From assembly GCF_000745215.1 (NCBI RefSeq), contig NZ_JQNK01000004.1, positions 64,501-128,500 on the forward strand: 64,000 nucleotides of DNA, given 5' to 3'. This DNA comes from Methylosinus sp. PW1 (GTDB lineage Bacteria; Pseudomonadota; Alphaproteobacteria; Rhizobiales; Beijerinckiaceae). The notes beneath the pieces are model-generated. The model was given only the letters and a program-made list of their open reading frames with translations. It did no database searches and had not been told where the DNA came from. Positions 14,397-24,900 of the stretch are shown piece after piece. The translations under genes were made by a program, and so were the position numbers. How positions within the stretch are numbered: position 1 is the stretch's first letter; every line of letters begins with the position of its first letter.

Positions 14397-16536
14397 CGAA
14401 CTGCCTCAACAGCAGTTGGCGCGCGGCGCGCCAGATACGCCAGGCGACGGGCTCGGCGCCGTGATCGAAACGCACATAGACACGCTCGCCTATGTTCATT
14501 CGCTCCTCTTGCGGCGCGACATGAAGGTCGAGATGGAACTGCGTTTCGAGCGCGCGCGGCGCATCGGTCTTGGTCGGATCGATCGCAATGTCGCCGCCGC
14601 CGCGCTTGCTGAGCGCGAGACTCGGCAATTCGTCCAGAGCCGCCGGGGCCTCGCGCGCGACGACGGCGGGAATCACGCGATCGACGCGGCCGACGAATCG
14701 AATCTCCACCTTCATCGTCCGGCTGCGCACGAGATCGATATCCGATTGCGGAACCACGACGCGCACGACCGGATCGCCTTCGGCGATGACATAGCCGAGA
14801 AGATCGCCCTTCTTCAGAAATTTTCCGGGAAGATCCGACGCGCGCGGCAAGATGAGACGGCCGGAAGTCTCGGCGAGGATCGAAAGATCGGCCATGCGGC
14901 GCCGGTTCAGCGCCAAGGCTCCTTCGAGGCGACGCAGCTCCTCGCGAAAAATATTGGCCTGCACGAGATCGGAGTTGGCGACGGCTTCGAGCCGCAGGCG
15001 ATAGGCCTCCGTCTGCGCCTCCAGAACAGCGGTCTCGCCGGCGAGGATCGGGTCCGCCAGCGTCGCGACGCGGGTTCCGGCTTCGACATAGAGATCGTCG
15101 GCGAGAAGCGCGTCGATCACCTCGCCGTCGGCGCGCACGCGAAGCGTGGACTTCTCCGGGACGACGACGACGCCCTGGGCCATGGTCGCATAAGGAACAG
15201 GAACCACAGTGGCGAGGACGATGAGCGCCGCCGTCGCCAGACCGGAGACGAGGATCGCTCGTCCGCGCACGCTCCGCAGCTGCGGATCGGTGAGGAGGCG
15301 ATTGAAGCCTTTCGCGAGCGGCAGCGCGACGCCGGTCACGACTCCCCATAGCGCGAGCAGAATGCCGAGGATGAAGAATCGCGAGCCGATGAACAGAGCG
15401 ATGCCGAAGGTCACTGTCATTCGGTAGAGGAACGAGGCCGCGGCATAGGCGAGAAGCCAGCGCGCCTCGCCCGGCGAGGTCGCCGGCGATGGAAGATGCG
15501 CGAGGCCGAAGGCGTGGCGCTGCAGCAGATAGAGCGCATAGGCGTTGGCGCGCGCGCCGAGATTGGGAATCTCGATCAGATCGGCGAGAATGTAATAGCC
15601 GTCGAAGCGCAGCAGCGGATTGCCGTTGACGAGCAATGTCGAGGCGCTGCCGATCAGCATGACGTCGAACGCCGCGGCGCGCACGAAGCCTTTCTCGACG
15701 AGCGCCCAGACCATCATCGCCACGGCCGCGAGGAACATTTCGACCATGATTCCCGCCGCGCCGACGATGACGCGGCGCCGCTTTTCCTGAAATGCGGCCG
15801 AGGCGGAGGCGTCGACATAGGGGACCGGCATCAGCACGAGCAGCATGACGCCGAGCTCATGCACCTCGCCGCCCCAGCGCGCCGTCGCCATGCCATGGCC
15901 GATCTCATGCAGCGCTTTGACGAGCGGATAGACCAGCAGCAGAAGAACGATGTTCTCCGCGGACAGGACGCGATCGGCGACATTATGCGTGAGCGCGGTC
16001 CATCGCATGCCGGCGAGCGCGAGCCCGATGGCGATCGTCGCGAGCCAGAAGCCGAAGCCCCACCAGCTGAACAAGAGTCGGCCGAGCGGCGCCGTCGCGG
16101 CGAGGAATCGCTCGGGATCGATGAGCGGAATGCGGATCGCCAGCGGATTGCGAATGTTCTGCACGAAGCTTCGGCGACTGTGCCTGTCCGCCCGATGCGC
16201 CAATTCGTCCATGTCCGGCGGAACGTCGCCGATCAGCAGATCCGCGGCATGAACCTGGGCGAGAAGACGAATGGTTTCGTCCTGCGTGGGCTGATCGTCG
16301 CCATAGCGCTCGCCCATCATCTCCCAAATCTGGTCGATGGTGCGGCGACCGTCCATGAGGCAGACGATATGATGCGCCAAGGGCGACAGTCGATGAAACT
16401 GCCCATTCTGCCGGTCCTGCAGAACGTACCACAGCTGGCCTCTATGGCGCTGGCGATGGATTCGCGCATGCGAGCGCAATCGCGGCTTGAGATCGGCGAC
16501 GCGATACCAGGAGGAGCTGCGCAGGGGCGCGACCAT
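14389..16536 (-). CDS. PqqD-like / M50 site-2-type protease / HlyD chimera, polytopic membrane protein
   Basis: The product has 715 residues in three parts. Residues 30-105 resemble a PqqD-like peptide-recognition domain (FHRLSPLAHHIVCLMDG, DQIWEMMGERYGDD). Residues 150-430 are a multi-pass membrane region with the M50 zinc motif HEIGH (210-214) and the second motif NPLLRFDGYY (306-315, with a zinc-ligand Asp), so both catalytic elements are kept. Residues 440-700 are a periplasmic adaptor-like part with a split biotinyl-lipoyl motif (VRADGEVIDALLADDLYVEAGTRV in part) and a coiled-coil hairpin. Related M50/HlyD proteins act in peptide maturation and export. Here it lies between a GAF/HlyD protein (9-bp gap) and the SecA-like motor (overlap), suggesting an inner-membrane channel or processing unit. 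Confidence 0.87.
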   Translation of the reverse strand: MVAPLRSSSWYRVADLKPRLRSHARIHRQRHRGQLWYVLQDRQNGQFHRLSPLAHHIVCLMDGRRTIDQIWEMMGERYGDDQPTQDETIRLLAQVHAADLLIGDVPPDMDELAHRADRHSRRSFVQNIRNPLAIRIPLIDPERFLAATAPLGRLLFSWWGFGFWLATIAIGLALAGMRWTALTHNVADRVLSAENIVLLLLVYPLVKALHEIGHGMATARWGGEVHELGVMLLVLMPVPYVDASASAAFQEKRRRVIVGAAGIMVEMFLAAVAMMVWALVEKGFVRAAAFDVMLIGSASTLLVNGNPLLRFDGYYILADLIEIPNLGARANAYALYLLQRHAFGLAHLPSPATSPGEARWLLAYAAASFLYRMTVTFGIALFIGSRFFILGILLALWGVVTGVALPLAKGFNRLLTDPQLRSVRGRAILVSGLATAALIVLATVVPVPYATMAQGVVVVPEKSTLRVRADGEVIDALLADDLYVEAGTRVATLADPILAGETAVLEAQTEAYRLRLEAVANSDLVQANIFREELRRLEGALALNRRRMADLSILAETSGRLILPRASDLPGKFLKKGDLLGYVIAEGDPVVRVVVPQSDIDLVRSRTMKVEIRFVGRVDRVIPAVVAREAPAALDELPSLALSKRGGGDIAIDPTKTDAPRALETQFHLDLHVAPQEERMNIGERVYVRFDHGAEPVAWRIWRAARQLLLRQFGV

Positions 16537-16545
16537 GCGGCGCTC

Positions 16546-18441
16546 CTAATCCAGCCATCGCCATGACCAGACCTTCAGCCAATCGGCCAGCGATCGGGTC
16601 CAGATCCAGCCTATGCGTCTTCGGCCCGCCTCCACTTTTCCGACGCCTCTCATGCCGGGCCGCAGCTTCGGCGAGCTCGCCCGCAGCGCGGCCTCGATGC
16701 GGAACGTGTTCGCGCCTTCATCGGCCTTTGCGACAGGGGTGATTTTTTCGACGATGAGCGGAAACGTCTCGTTGGGGAGCGCCGCGATCAGCAACTCGCC
16801 GGGCGCCCCTTTCACGATCTCGTTCACCTGCGATTCGTCGACATCCAGAACGACCCGCCAATCATCGAGCGGAGCGATCTCGAACAGAAGCTGACCGCGC
16901 TGCACCGCGGCTCCGACAGACTGGCTGAGGTCGCCGGAGACGACGAGGCCGTCGAAAGGCGCCCGCAATTTCGTGCGCGCGAGCTGCTCGTCGGCGAGCT
17001 TGATCTGCGCCTCGGACTCCTGCATCTCGGCGCCGAGCACGCGCGCGTCGGCGCGATTGCGCGCGCCGCCGGCGCGCTCGAATTCATATTGCTTCTTCTG
17101 TCTCTCCGTGACCCAGCGCAAGCGCTCGAGCGCGAATTCGCGATCGTCGAGCGTCGCCAGCGCCTCTCCGCTGCGAACCTCGTCGCCGGCGCGCACATGC
17201 GCTTCCTCGATGAACCCGTTGAAGGGCGCGACGATCGCGCGCTGCACCCGGCCCTCGATAACGGCGTTGGCGTTCACGCGGTAGACGTCGGTCACGAGAT
17301 AGAGAAGCATGGTGGACGCGATCAGCGCGAGAGCGACGAGCTTGCGTCCGACATGACCCGGCCCGACGAGATCATGCGCCTGCGCGCGAAGCGATTCCCA
17401 CGCTTTGACGATCAGCCAGCGGTCATCGCGGCGGCGAATGTCGAGCACGGGACCGAGAGCGGAGGCGAGACATTCGAGAAAAGCGATTTCGTCCGGCTGA
17501 AACGGCCGGTCCTTGCCGCGCTCGAAGCTCAAGGCCCCGATGAATTGGTCCTTGGCGAACATCGGCATCGTCAGAATGGCGGCGCAGCCATGCGCCTCCG
17601 CCAATTCGGCATGCGCGCGGACGATCGTCGATTCGTCCGCGCGCGTCGGGTAGAGGACGATCGCGTGCTGATCGACCGCCTCGTTCATCGCGCCGTTCAA
17701 GAGCCGGACGAGATTGAGGTCTTTTCCGAAATGAGCGCTGTGGGAGATCGCGACGACGCGCACGCCCGACTCTTGTGCGAAGCCGACGCTCACGCGTTCG
17801 CAAGCATAGAGCGACGCGAGCTCGGTGACGCAGGCGCGACAGGCGAGCGCGAAACCCTCCTCCTCGAGCGCCACGGCGAGCATGTCGAGAACTCCGCTCA
17901 CGCGGCGCAGCCGATGCGTCGATTCCGCAGCGGCGTCCATGCGCAGACGTTCGCGGACCCGCGCGACGCCCCATTGCAGCTGCCGCGCCGCGAGCCGCGC
18001 TTGCGCAGGGGCATCGCCTTGGATCTCGATGGCCGCGGCGCCGAGCGCTTTATCGTCGATGATGATCGGAAAAGCGATTTGCGCGACCGGCGACGGCGCG
18101 CCGGATTCGAGGGCGGGCTTGCTCACCACGCCGCGGCGCTGCGTGACAGCGAGGTCGATCGTCGAATGAAGGCGCGAGACGGCGTCGACGCCTTCGGGCC
18201 ATGAGGCGATCTTGCGATTGCCGCTATGATCCCGCAGGGCGACCGCGCCGCAGGTCGCAAAGGAGATCATTCCGCATTGCAGGGCCAGCCATGCGGCGAG
18301 AACAGCATCCAGATCGGCCGCGTCGTCCAGGCGCTTCCACAGCGCCTGCTCGAGGACGGAGACGCGCTCCTCGTCGAGCAGCCGCGCTCTCTCAGGGGGC
18401 CGCGGACCGCCGGCCCCCTCTGCGCTCGCGAGCAATGTCAC
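16546..18441 (-). CDS. GAF-domain / HlyD-type inner-membrane adaptor
   Basis: The product has 631 residues. The cytosolic N-terminus has one weak GAF-like region (about 45-165) and a clear GAF domain (about 185-345; ACRACVTELASLYACERVSVG, ILTMPMFAKDQFIGALSFE). A single transmembrane helix follows (LVALALIASTMLLYLVTDVY, about 372-392). The periplasmic part is HlyD-like, with lipoyl halves IVAPFNGFIEEAHVRAGDEV and LRAPFDGLVVSGDLSQSVGA around a helical hairpin, then a beta-barrel and a short C-terminal tail. GAF domains sense small molecules or redox state, so the adaptor could gate secretion. It lies 31 bp after the DUF3467 gene and 9 bp before the M50 gene. Confidence 0.88.
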   Translation of the reverse strand: MTLLASAEGAGGPRPPERARLLDEERVSVLEQALWKRLDDAADLDAVLAAWLALQCGMISFATCGAVALRDHSGNRKIASWPEGVDAVSRLHSTIDLAVTQRRGVVSKPALESGAPSPVAQIAFPIIIDDKALGAAAIEIQGDAPAQARLAARQLQWGVARVRERLRMDAAAESTHRLRRVSGVLDMLAVALEEEGFALACRACVTELASLYACERVSVGFAQESGVRVVAISHSAHFGKDLNLVRLLNGAMNEAVDQHAIVLYPTRADESTIVRAHAELAEAHGCAAILTMPMFAKDQFIGALSFERGKDRPFQPDEIAFLECLASALGPVLDIRRRDDRWLIVKAWESLRAQAHDLVGPGHVGRKLVALALIASTMLLYLVTDVYRVNANAVIEGRVQRAIVAPFNGFIEEAHVRAGDEVRSGEALATLDDREFALERLRWVTERQKKQYEFERAGGARNRADARVLGAEMQESEAQIKLADEQLARTKLRAPFDGLVVSGDLSQSVGAAVQRGQLLFEIAPLDDWRVVLDVDESQVNEIVKGAPGELLIAALPNETFPLIVEKITPVAKADEGANTFRIEAALRASSPKLRPGMRGVGKVEAGRRRIGWIWTRSLADWLKVWSWRWLD

Positions 18442-18472
18442 GCGTCACCACCGCGCCAAAGGTGCGGCGCGC

Positions 18473-18793
18473 TCAGCGCCCGTCGATTTTCAACGCGCCG
18501 TGACGGCTCTCATATTCCTTGAGAACGCCGGCCAGCGCGACGCTGAGACGCTTGGCCGCATGAGGGCTGAGGATGACGCGATCGGTCAATTCGACATGCA
18601 CCTGACGTTCGTTGCCGATGTTCCAGGTCTTATTGGTGCCGAAGAACAGGTCCACTTGCTCGAGCGTGCTCTGAATGTTCACGACATTGGCGAAATGCGT
18701 GACCATGTTGCGGTCGTCCCAGAGCACCGCCGACTGGCGGACGCCGTCTACAATATCGGCGGCGGGCTGCACATTCGACTCGACCTGATCCAT
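18473..18793 (-). CDS. DUF3467-family small protein
   Basis: About 106 residues, no signal peptide or membrane segment. It resembles DUF3467, which typically reads ANxVxIxxTxEQVxLxFG... then VxLSPxxAKRLxxAL..xxxxYE; here HFANVVNIQSTLEQVDLFFG and RVILSPHAAKRLSVAL, then LKEYESRHG. The function of the family is not established. I start at the ATG at 18793, preceded by GGAG with 8-nt spacing; a GTG at 18802 is the alternative. It sits between the giant gene (117-bp gap) and the GAF/HlyD gene. By position it could be a cytosolic partner or chaperone of the cargo or of the motor. Confidence 0.75.
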   Translation of the reverse strand: MDQVESNVQPAADIVDGVRQSAVLWDDRNMVTHFANVVNIQSTLEQVDLFFGTNKTWNIGNERQVHVELTDRVILSPHAAKRLSVALAGVLKEYESRHGALKIDGR

Positions 18794-18910
18794 AACCACC
18801 ACTCCGTTTTGAAAACCAGCACGCTCTACTTCATGCTTCTAAAGCGCAGGTCACGATTCGCATCATTGTATGACGGTCATATTACAGCGCTGCGCGGCCC
18901 TCCCACGCCG

Positions 18911-21900
18911 CTACCAATCGAACCGCCAGCCATCGTCCGCCAGCGCGTGTCCGCCGTGATCGGCGTGATTGCGCTTGTGCTCGGCTTCGAGCCACAGCCA
19001 ATCGTCGAGGTCCGAGCAATGGGGACCAGGGGCGGGCGGCGGCGGCGGGGGAACGAAAGTGATCGGAACATCGACGCTCGCCACGCCGAAGGCCCCCGCG
19101 ACGGCGGCCTGCTGGATTTGATTGGCGGTGAGCGCCTGCCCGAAGAAGGCGACCTCGTCGATATGGCCGTCGAAGGACTTGGTGATCTTCAGCTTGGAGA
19201 GATCGCTCGCCGCCCCGACATTGGCCTCGTCTGAACCGCCGATCACAATCGCGGATTGGTTCGCGGTCAGACCGCCGGCATAGGCGTTCGAGCCGACGAG
19301 CGCGCCATCGAGATAGAGCTTCATGCCGCCGGCGCCGAAGGTAAAAGCGAGATTGCGCCACGCCCCGGCGGCCACCGTCGCGGTCGAGCGGATCGAGTAG
19401 ACGCCGCTCGGCCCTTCCATTTGCACGACCAGATGATTTCCATCGAGGCCGATCGTCAGGCCGCCGCCGAGACCGGCGCCGTCCTTGGCGAACAGCGTCT
19501 GTTGCCCGAAGGTCGAGCGCGCGTCGAACCAGAAGGTGATCGCGCCATTGGCGACGGCGAAAGCCGGATCATTCGCGACCGCCACATATTCGCGACTGGA
19601 GTCGTGGAAGTCGGCCGACATTCCCGCGCCGAAGGGCGCGATGGCCGTCGATGGGCCGGCGTCGTCACGATCGGGCCGGCCATTGGCGTAGAACACGCCG
19701 TTCTGCGCAGCGCCAGCGCTGTCCGCGACGGTGGAGCCGGCGCCGTCGAAGGTCCAATAGGCGATCGGCGTCAGCAATTGCTGATCGGCCGTCACCTGCA
19801 CGCCGGACTGCACGAGCAGCTGCGCGCCGCTGTTGTGATAGACGTCGTAGAGAACATTGCCGATGGCGCGCTGGCCGATATCGCCCCAGGCGCCGGAGAG
19901 ATGCAGCGGCTGGCCGCCGTCGCCGAGCACGACCAGCTGGCCATTGCCGGCGAGCGCCTGCACATCCGCCGCGCTCAGCGTCGCGGGGTTGGCGCCGCCG
20001 AGCACATAGGCGGACGTTCCATCGCCGAAGACGAGACGCTCGACGCCTTCGAGCTGATCCGTGCCGTCGATCGTCGGCCCGGCCGCGCCTTCTACGATCA
20101 GCTTTTGCGCGCCCTCCTTCATCAGCCGACGCACGAAGGCCTGATCGACGGAACCGCCGAAGATCGCCACCTCGTCGATGAGCCCGCCGAAGGCGTTGGT
20201 CACACGCAGCTTGGCGAGATCGCCGGAGGCGTCGGAATTGCTGGCGTTGGAGCCGCCGATCACAATGGCATCATGATTGCCGGCGAGGCCGCCGGTGTAG
20301 GAATCCTCGCCGACGAGCACGCCATTGAGATAGAGCTTCATCCCGCCCTGACCGAAGGTGAAGGCGAGCTGGTTCCACGTGTTGGCCGAGACGATATTGA
20401 GCGTGTCGACGACATGGCCGTCGAGCCTCGCCTCGAGGCGCTGCCCGACGAGGCTGATGGTGAGCCCGTCCTCCGCCCGCGCGCCGTCCTTCGAGAACAA
20501 GGTCTGCGTTCCCTGCGTCCTGCTCGCGTCGAACCAGAGCTGGATCGCGCCATTGTCGAGCGCGAAATCGTCGGAATTGGCGACGGCGATATAGCCGCGC
20601 GGATCCTTGTGGAAGGCCGCCGATGTTCTCGCGCCGAACGGCGCCGCGCTCGCGGAAGGCCCGGCGTTGCCGAGGTCCGAAGCGAGCTTCGTCACGAAAG
20701 TGGCGTTCTGCGGCGCGCCGGCGCTATCCGCCAGCGTGGTAGAGCCGCGCGCCTCATTGAGCGACCAATAGGCGACGCCTTGCGGCAGCGCCGGCCGCGT
20801 GTCGGCGACTTGAAGCGCGCCGCCGACGAAGGACAGCTGATAATCCGAAAGCGCGCCGCTGAGGCCGGGGCCGGCGCTGGCCAGCCGCGGACCCGAGACG
20901 ACGAGACGCCGGATCTGGTCGCCGTTCAGCGCCTGGCCGAACACCGCCACCTCGTCGAGGGAGCCGCGGAACGCCTTGGTGATGCTCAGCTTGGAGAGAT
21001 CGCCAGTCTGGCTCTTGTTCGCTTCGTCGGAGGCGCCGATCACGATCGCCTGGCGATTATTCGCGAGGCCGCCGCTGTAGGAATTGGCGTCGACCAGCGC
21101 GCCGTCGATATAGAGCTTCATGCCGTCGGCGCCGAAGCTGAAGGCGAGCTGACGCCAGCCGCAGCCGATATCGTCGCAGCTGGCGACGGTATAGGAGGTC
21201 GTCCCCGTCTCGAGCCGCGCATAGACGCGGCCGTCGGCGATTCCGATGGTGAGATCGCCCTCATTATTGCCATAGCCGTTCTTGGCGAACAGCACCTGAT
21301 CGCTGTGGCGTCCATCGTCGCCGGCGTCGAACAGGAAGGCGATCGTCCCATTCACCGAATGCAGCGCCGCATCGTCGGCGACCGCCACATATTGCCGCGC
21401 ATCGCCATGGAATGTCGCGCCGGCGCCGCCGTCGTCCGATCCGTGCAGGGACGCGCCATAGAAGGTCCCGTTCTGCGGCGTTCCGACCGCGTCGGCGACG
21501 ACGCCATTCGCGACATTGTCGAAGGACCAATAGGCGGTCGGCTGCACGATCGGCATGGACACCGTGTCGATTCCGTCGCCGCCGTCGATGAAATCATTCC
21601 CTCCGTCGCCGACGATATAATCGGCGCCGTCGCCGCCCAGAATGACGTCGCTGGCGGCGCCGCCGACCAGCGTGTCGTCGCCGAGGCCGCCGAGCAGCGC
21701 CGAGGCGCCCGAGCCCGCCCGAACCGTGTCATTGCCGTCGCCGGCCTTCACCGTCAGCGGCGCATCGACGCTCGCATCGACAGTCACAATGTCGTTTCCG
21801 CCGCCCGTGGCGATGATGATAGACTTCACATCGGCGGCGTTGAACGTCTTGATCACATTCTGCCCGATGATCGGCAGGAAGCTCGCATAGACCTCGATGG

Positions 21901-24900
21901 TCGCGCCATTGGGATCATTGGCGCCGCGCGCGCCCTTCTGCATCACATCTCGAACCTGCTGATCGCTCAGCTGGCGGCCATAGACGGAGACCTCGTCTAT
22001 GTGACCGGAGAAAGGATCGCTGATCGTCAGCTTGGAGAGATTGCCAGAGGTGTTGCGATTATCGGCGTTGGAGGCGCCGATGACGATCGCCTCGTGATTG
22101 CCCTGCAATCCGCCCGTATAGGCGTTCTCGCCGACCAGCGCGCCGTCGAGATAGAGCTTCATGCCGGCTTCGCCGAAGGTGAAGGCGACATTATGCCAAT
22201 CGCCGCAGGCGACGTCGTCGCAGCCCTCGACGCGGAAGACGTCGAGCCGCCCGGTCGCATCGACGCCCTCGAGCTCGGCGAACAGCGTCCCATGATCGAG
22301 GCCGATGGTCAGCTGGCCGGCGCCGAGCCCGCTCTTGCTCTTCGAGAACAAGACCTGCGTGTCGCCCCAGCCATGATCCTGATCATTGGCGTCGAACCAG
22401 AGCTGCACCGCGCCGCTCGCGAGATTGAAGACCGCATCGTCGGCGACGGCGACATATTCCTTCTTGTCGTCGTGGAACTCGATCGAATTGGCCGCGCCGA
22501 AGGGCGCGAAAGCGGCGGACGGCCCCGGATCGGCGCGATCCGGCGCGCGATTCGTATAGAGCGTTCCATTCTGCGGCGCTCCGGCGCTGTCGGCGACGGC
22601 GGTTCCGCTCGTCTCGTTGAAGTTCCAATAGGCGACGGGCTCGAGCGGCTTGCGCACGATCACCGTGTCGTCCTGTGGCGTGCCGGCGATGCGCAGCACG
22701 CCGTCGAGCAGAGCGACGCCGGTGAGCCGCGCCTCGGTGGTCGCGGTCGCGACGCCGAGATCATCATCGGAAAGATGCGCCGAGATCGCCCAGAAGCCCG
22801 GATCGCGATAATTATGCGTCAGCTGGACGTCGCGCGTTCCCGCGGCATAGGCGAGCGTCTCGGCCGCCGTCCCATCGCCCCAATCGACGATGAGCGTATA
22901 GCTGTCCTGCGTTCCCGGATCGGCGAAGACGCCGGTGAGCACGACCGGCTCGCCCGGCAGCACATTGCCGACTTCCGCCGCATTGTTGGTGAAGGTGGCG
23001 AAGACCGGCGCGACATTCGCCACAGTGACCGCCGCGCTGATCGTCGCCGAGGCGCCATCCTTGTCGGAAAGCGTCAGATCGATGCGATAATCATCGGCCG
23101 CGGTTCCCGTCGGATTGTCGTCGAGATAGCGATGCGTCGCCGTGAATGTATGGCTCGCCTCGTCGATCGTCAGCGCAGAGGCGCCGCCGTCGCCCCAGAC
23201 CACAGCGCCCGAATGCGTGTCGAGGACGCCGGCGTCGGCGAAGCGGCCCAGCAAGGTCACGGTCCCATTCTCGTCGATAGTGAGGCTGGAAGCGAGCGCG
23301 CCGCCGATCGTCTGCTTTTGCGCGGCGACGCTGTTCAGCGTGAGATCGGCGATGATCGGCGCCGCATTCGTCACGATGACAGCGGCGGTCGAGACATTGC
23401 TCTTGGCCCCGGCGTCGTCGGTCACGATCGCGGAGATCGTGTAGTTGCCGCCCGCGGCCGGATTGTCGAGATAGACATGGGTCGCGGTGAAGGCGCGATT
23501 GACCGCATCGACGATAATCGTCGCGCCGGCGCCCGCGCTCGCGGAGCTCGAGCCATCGCCCCAATCGATCGCGATCGTATGGAGATCGAGCGGTCCCGCG
23601 TCCGTGTAGACGCCAGAGACGGTGACGGAGGAGCCCTCTTGCGATGTGCTCGGAACGACGCTCAATGCGCCGGCGACGGGCGCGACATTGTCGACCGTCA
23701 GGCTCAGAACCGTCGGCGCGCTGGCGCCCTGATCCTTGTCGACGATATTGGTCGTGATCGTATAGACGCCGTCCTGAACATAGCGATGAGCGACATCGAA
23801 ATTGAGCGCCCCGGCGGCAAGATCGACGATCTCGCTCTGCCCGTCGCCCCAGGCGACATTGAGCCGGAAGCTGTCGAGCGTTCCCGGATCGACGATGCGG
23901 CCGCTGAGGCGCGCGAACGCGTTCTCGGCGATCTCGGCCGATCCCGGCCCCGCGGCCGGCGCGACGACGACATTTTGCAGCGTCGGCGCCACATTGAGCA
24001 CGGTCACGATTTTGTCGGCGGCGACATAGGCGCCGTCATTGTCGGTCGCGCCGGTCTTGATCGTATAGGCGCCATTATCCGCATAGCTATGCGTGGCGAC
24101 GACATTGCCATTGGCGGCGGCCGCATCGATCAGAATGTGATCCTGCGCGCCATCGCCCCAATTCACATCCCACCATTTGATCTTATCGGCGCCCGGATCG
24201 GTCGCGGACAGCGACAAGCTGTATATCGCGCCCTCATCCGCCGTCGTGGCGCCGGCGACTGTCAGCGTCGGCGCAACCTCATTGATGGTGATCGTCGTAT
24301 AGGCGTCGGCGACGCCGCCATCCTTGTCGACGATCTGGCCGTGAACGAGCAGCGCGCCGCTCTGCCGCAAATATTGGCCGGGAACCGTCGCCGGCCCCGC
24401 GCCCTGCACGAGATCGAAGGTTCCATTATTGTCGAAATCATAGCGATAGGTCAGCGACGCCGCGTCCACCGGCGACGGATCGGTCACGCCGGAGAATGTC
24501 ACTGTCGCGGAGGCCGCGCCTTCGCTCACCGGGCCGCTATTGACGAATGAGACGAAGCTCGGCGGCGCATTGTCCACCGTCACGCCGACCGCCTTGGAGA
24601 TCGTCGTCGGCGTCGCCGAGCCGATCGTCGCATAGCCGACGATCACATGCGGGTTGGAATAGACGCCGCTGTCATTGACGCCGAGCGCCGTCAGCTCGCT
24701 CCAGGAGAAGCTCGCCGTCGCGCCGCTCTTGTCGATCGTCCCATCATTATTGATGTCCCAACCATAGGAGAGCGGCGCGCCGGTCGCTTGCGCGGTCAGC
24801 GTGAGCGACTGACCCTCCGCGATGCGATAGGGGCCGCCCGTATCGATATTATTCGCCGTGAGACCGACCGTCACCGCATAGGCGGCGGAGGTCGCCCCGG

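Noticed and set aside
10110..18441. A classical type I secretion system for the giant protein.
   Set aside because: No ABC transporter gene exists in the cluster and the cargo lacks a C-terminal RTX array.
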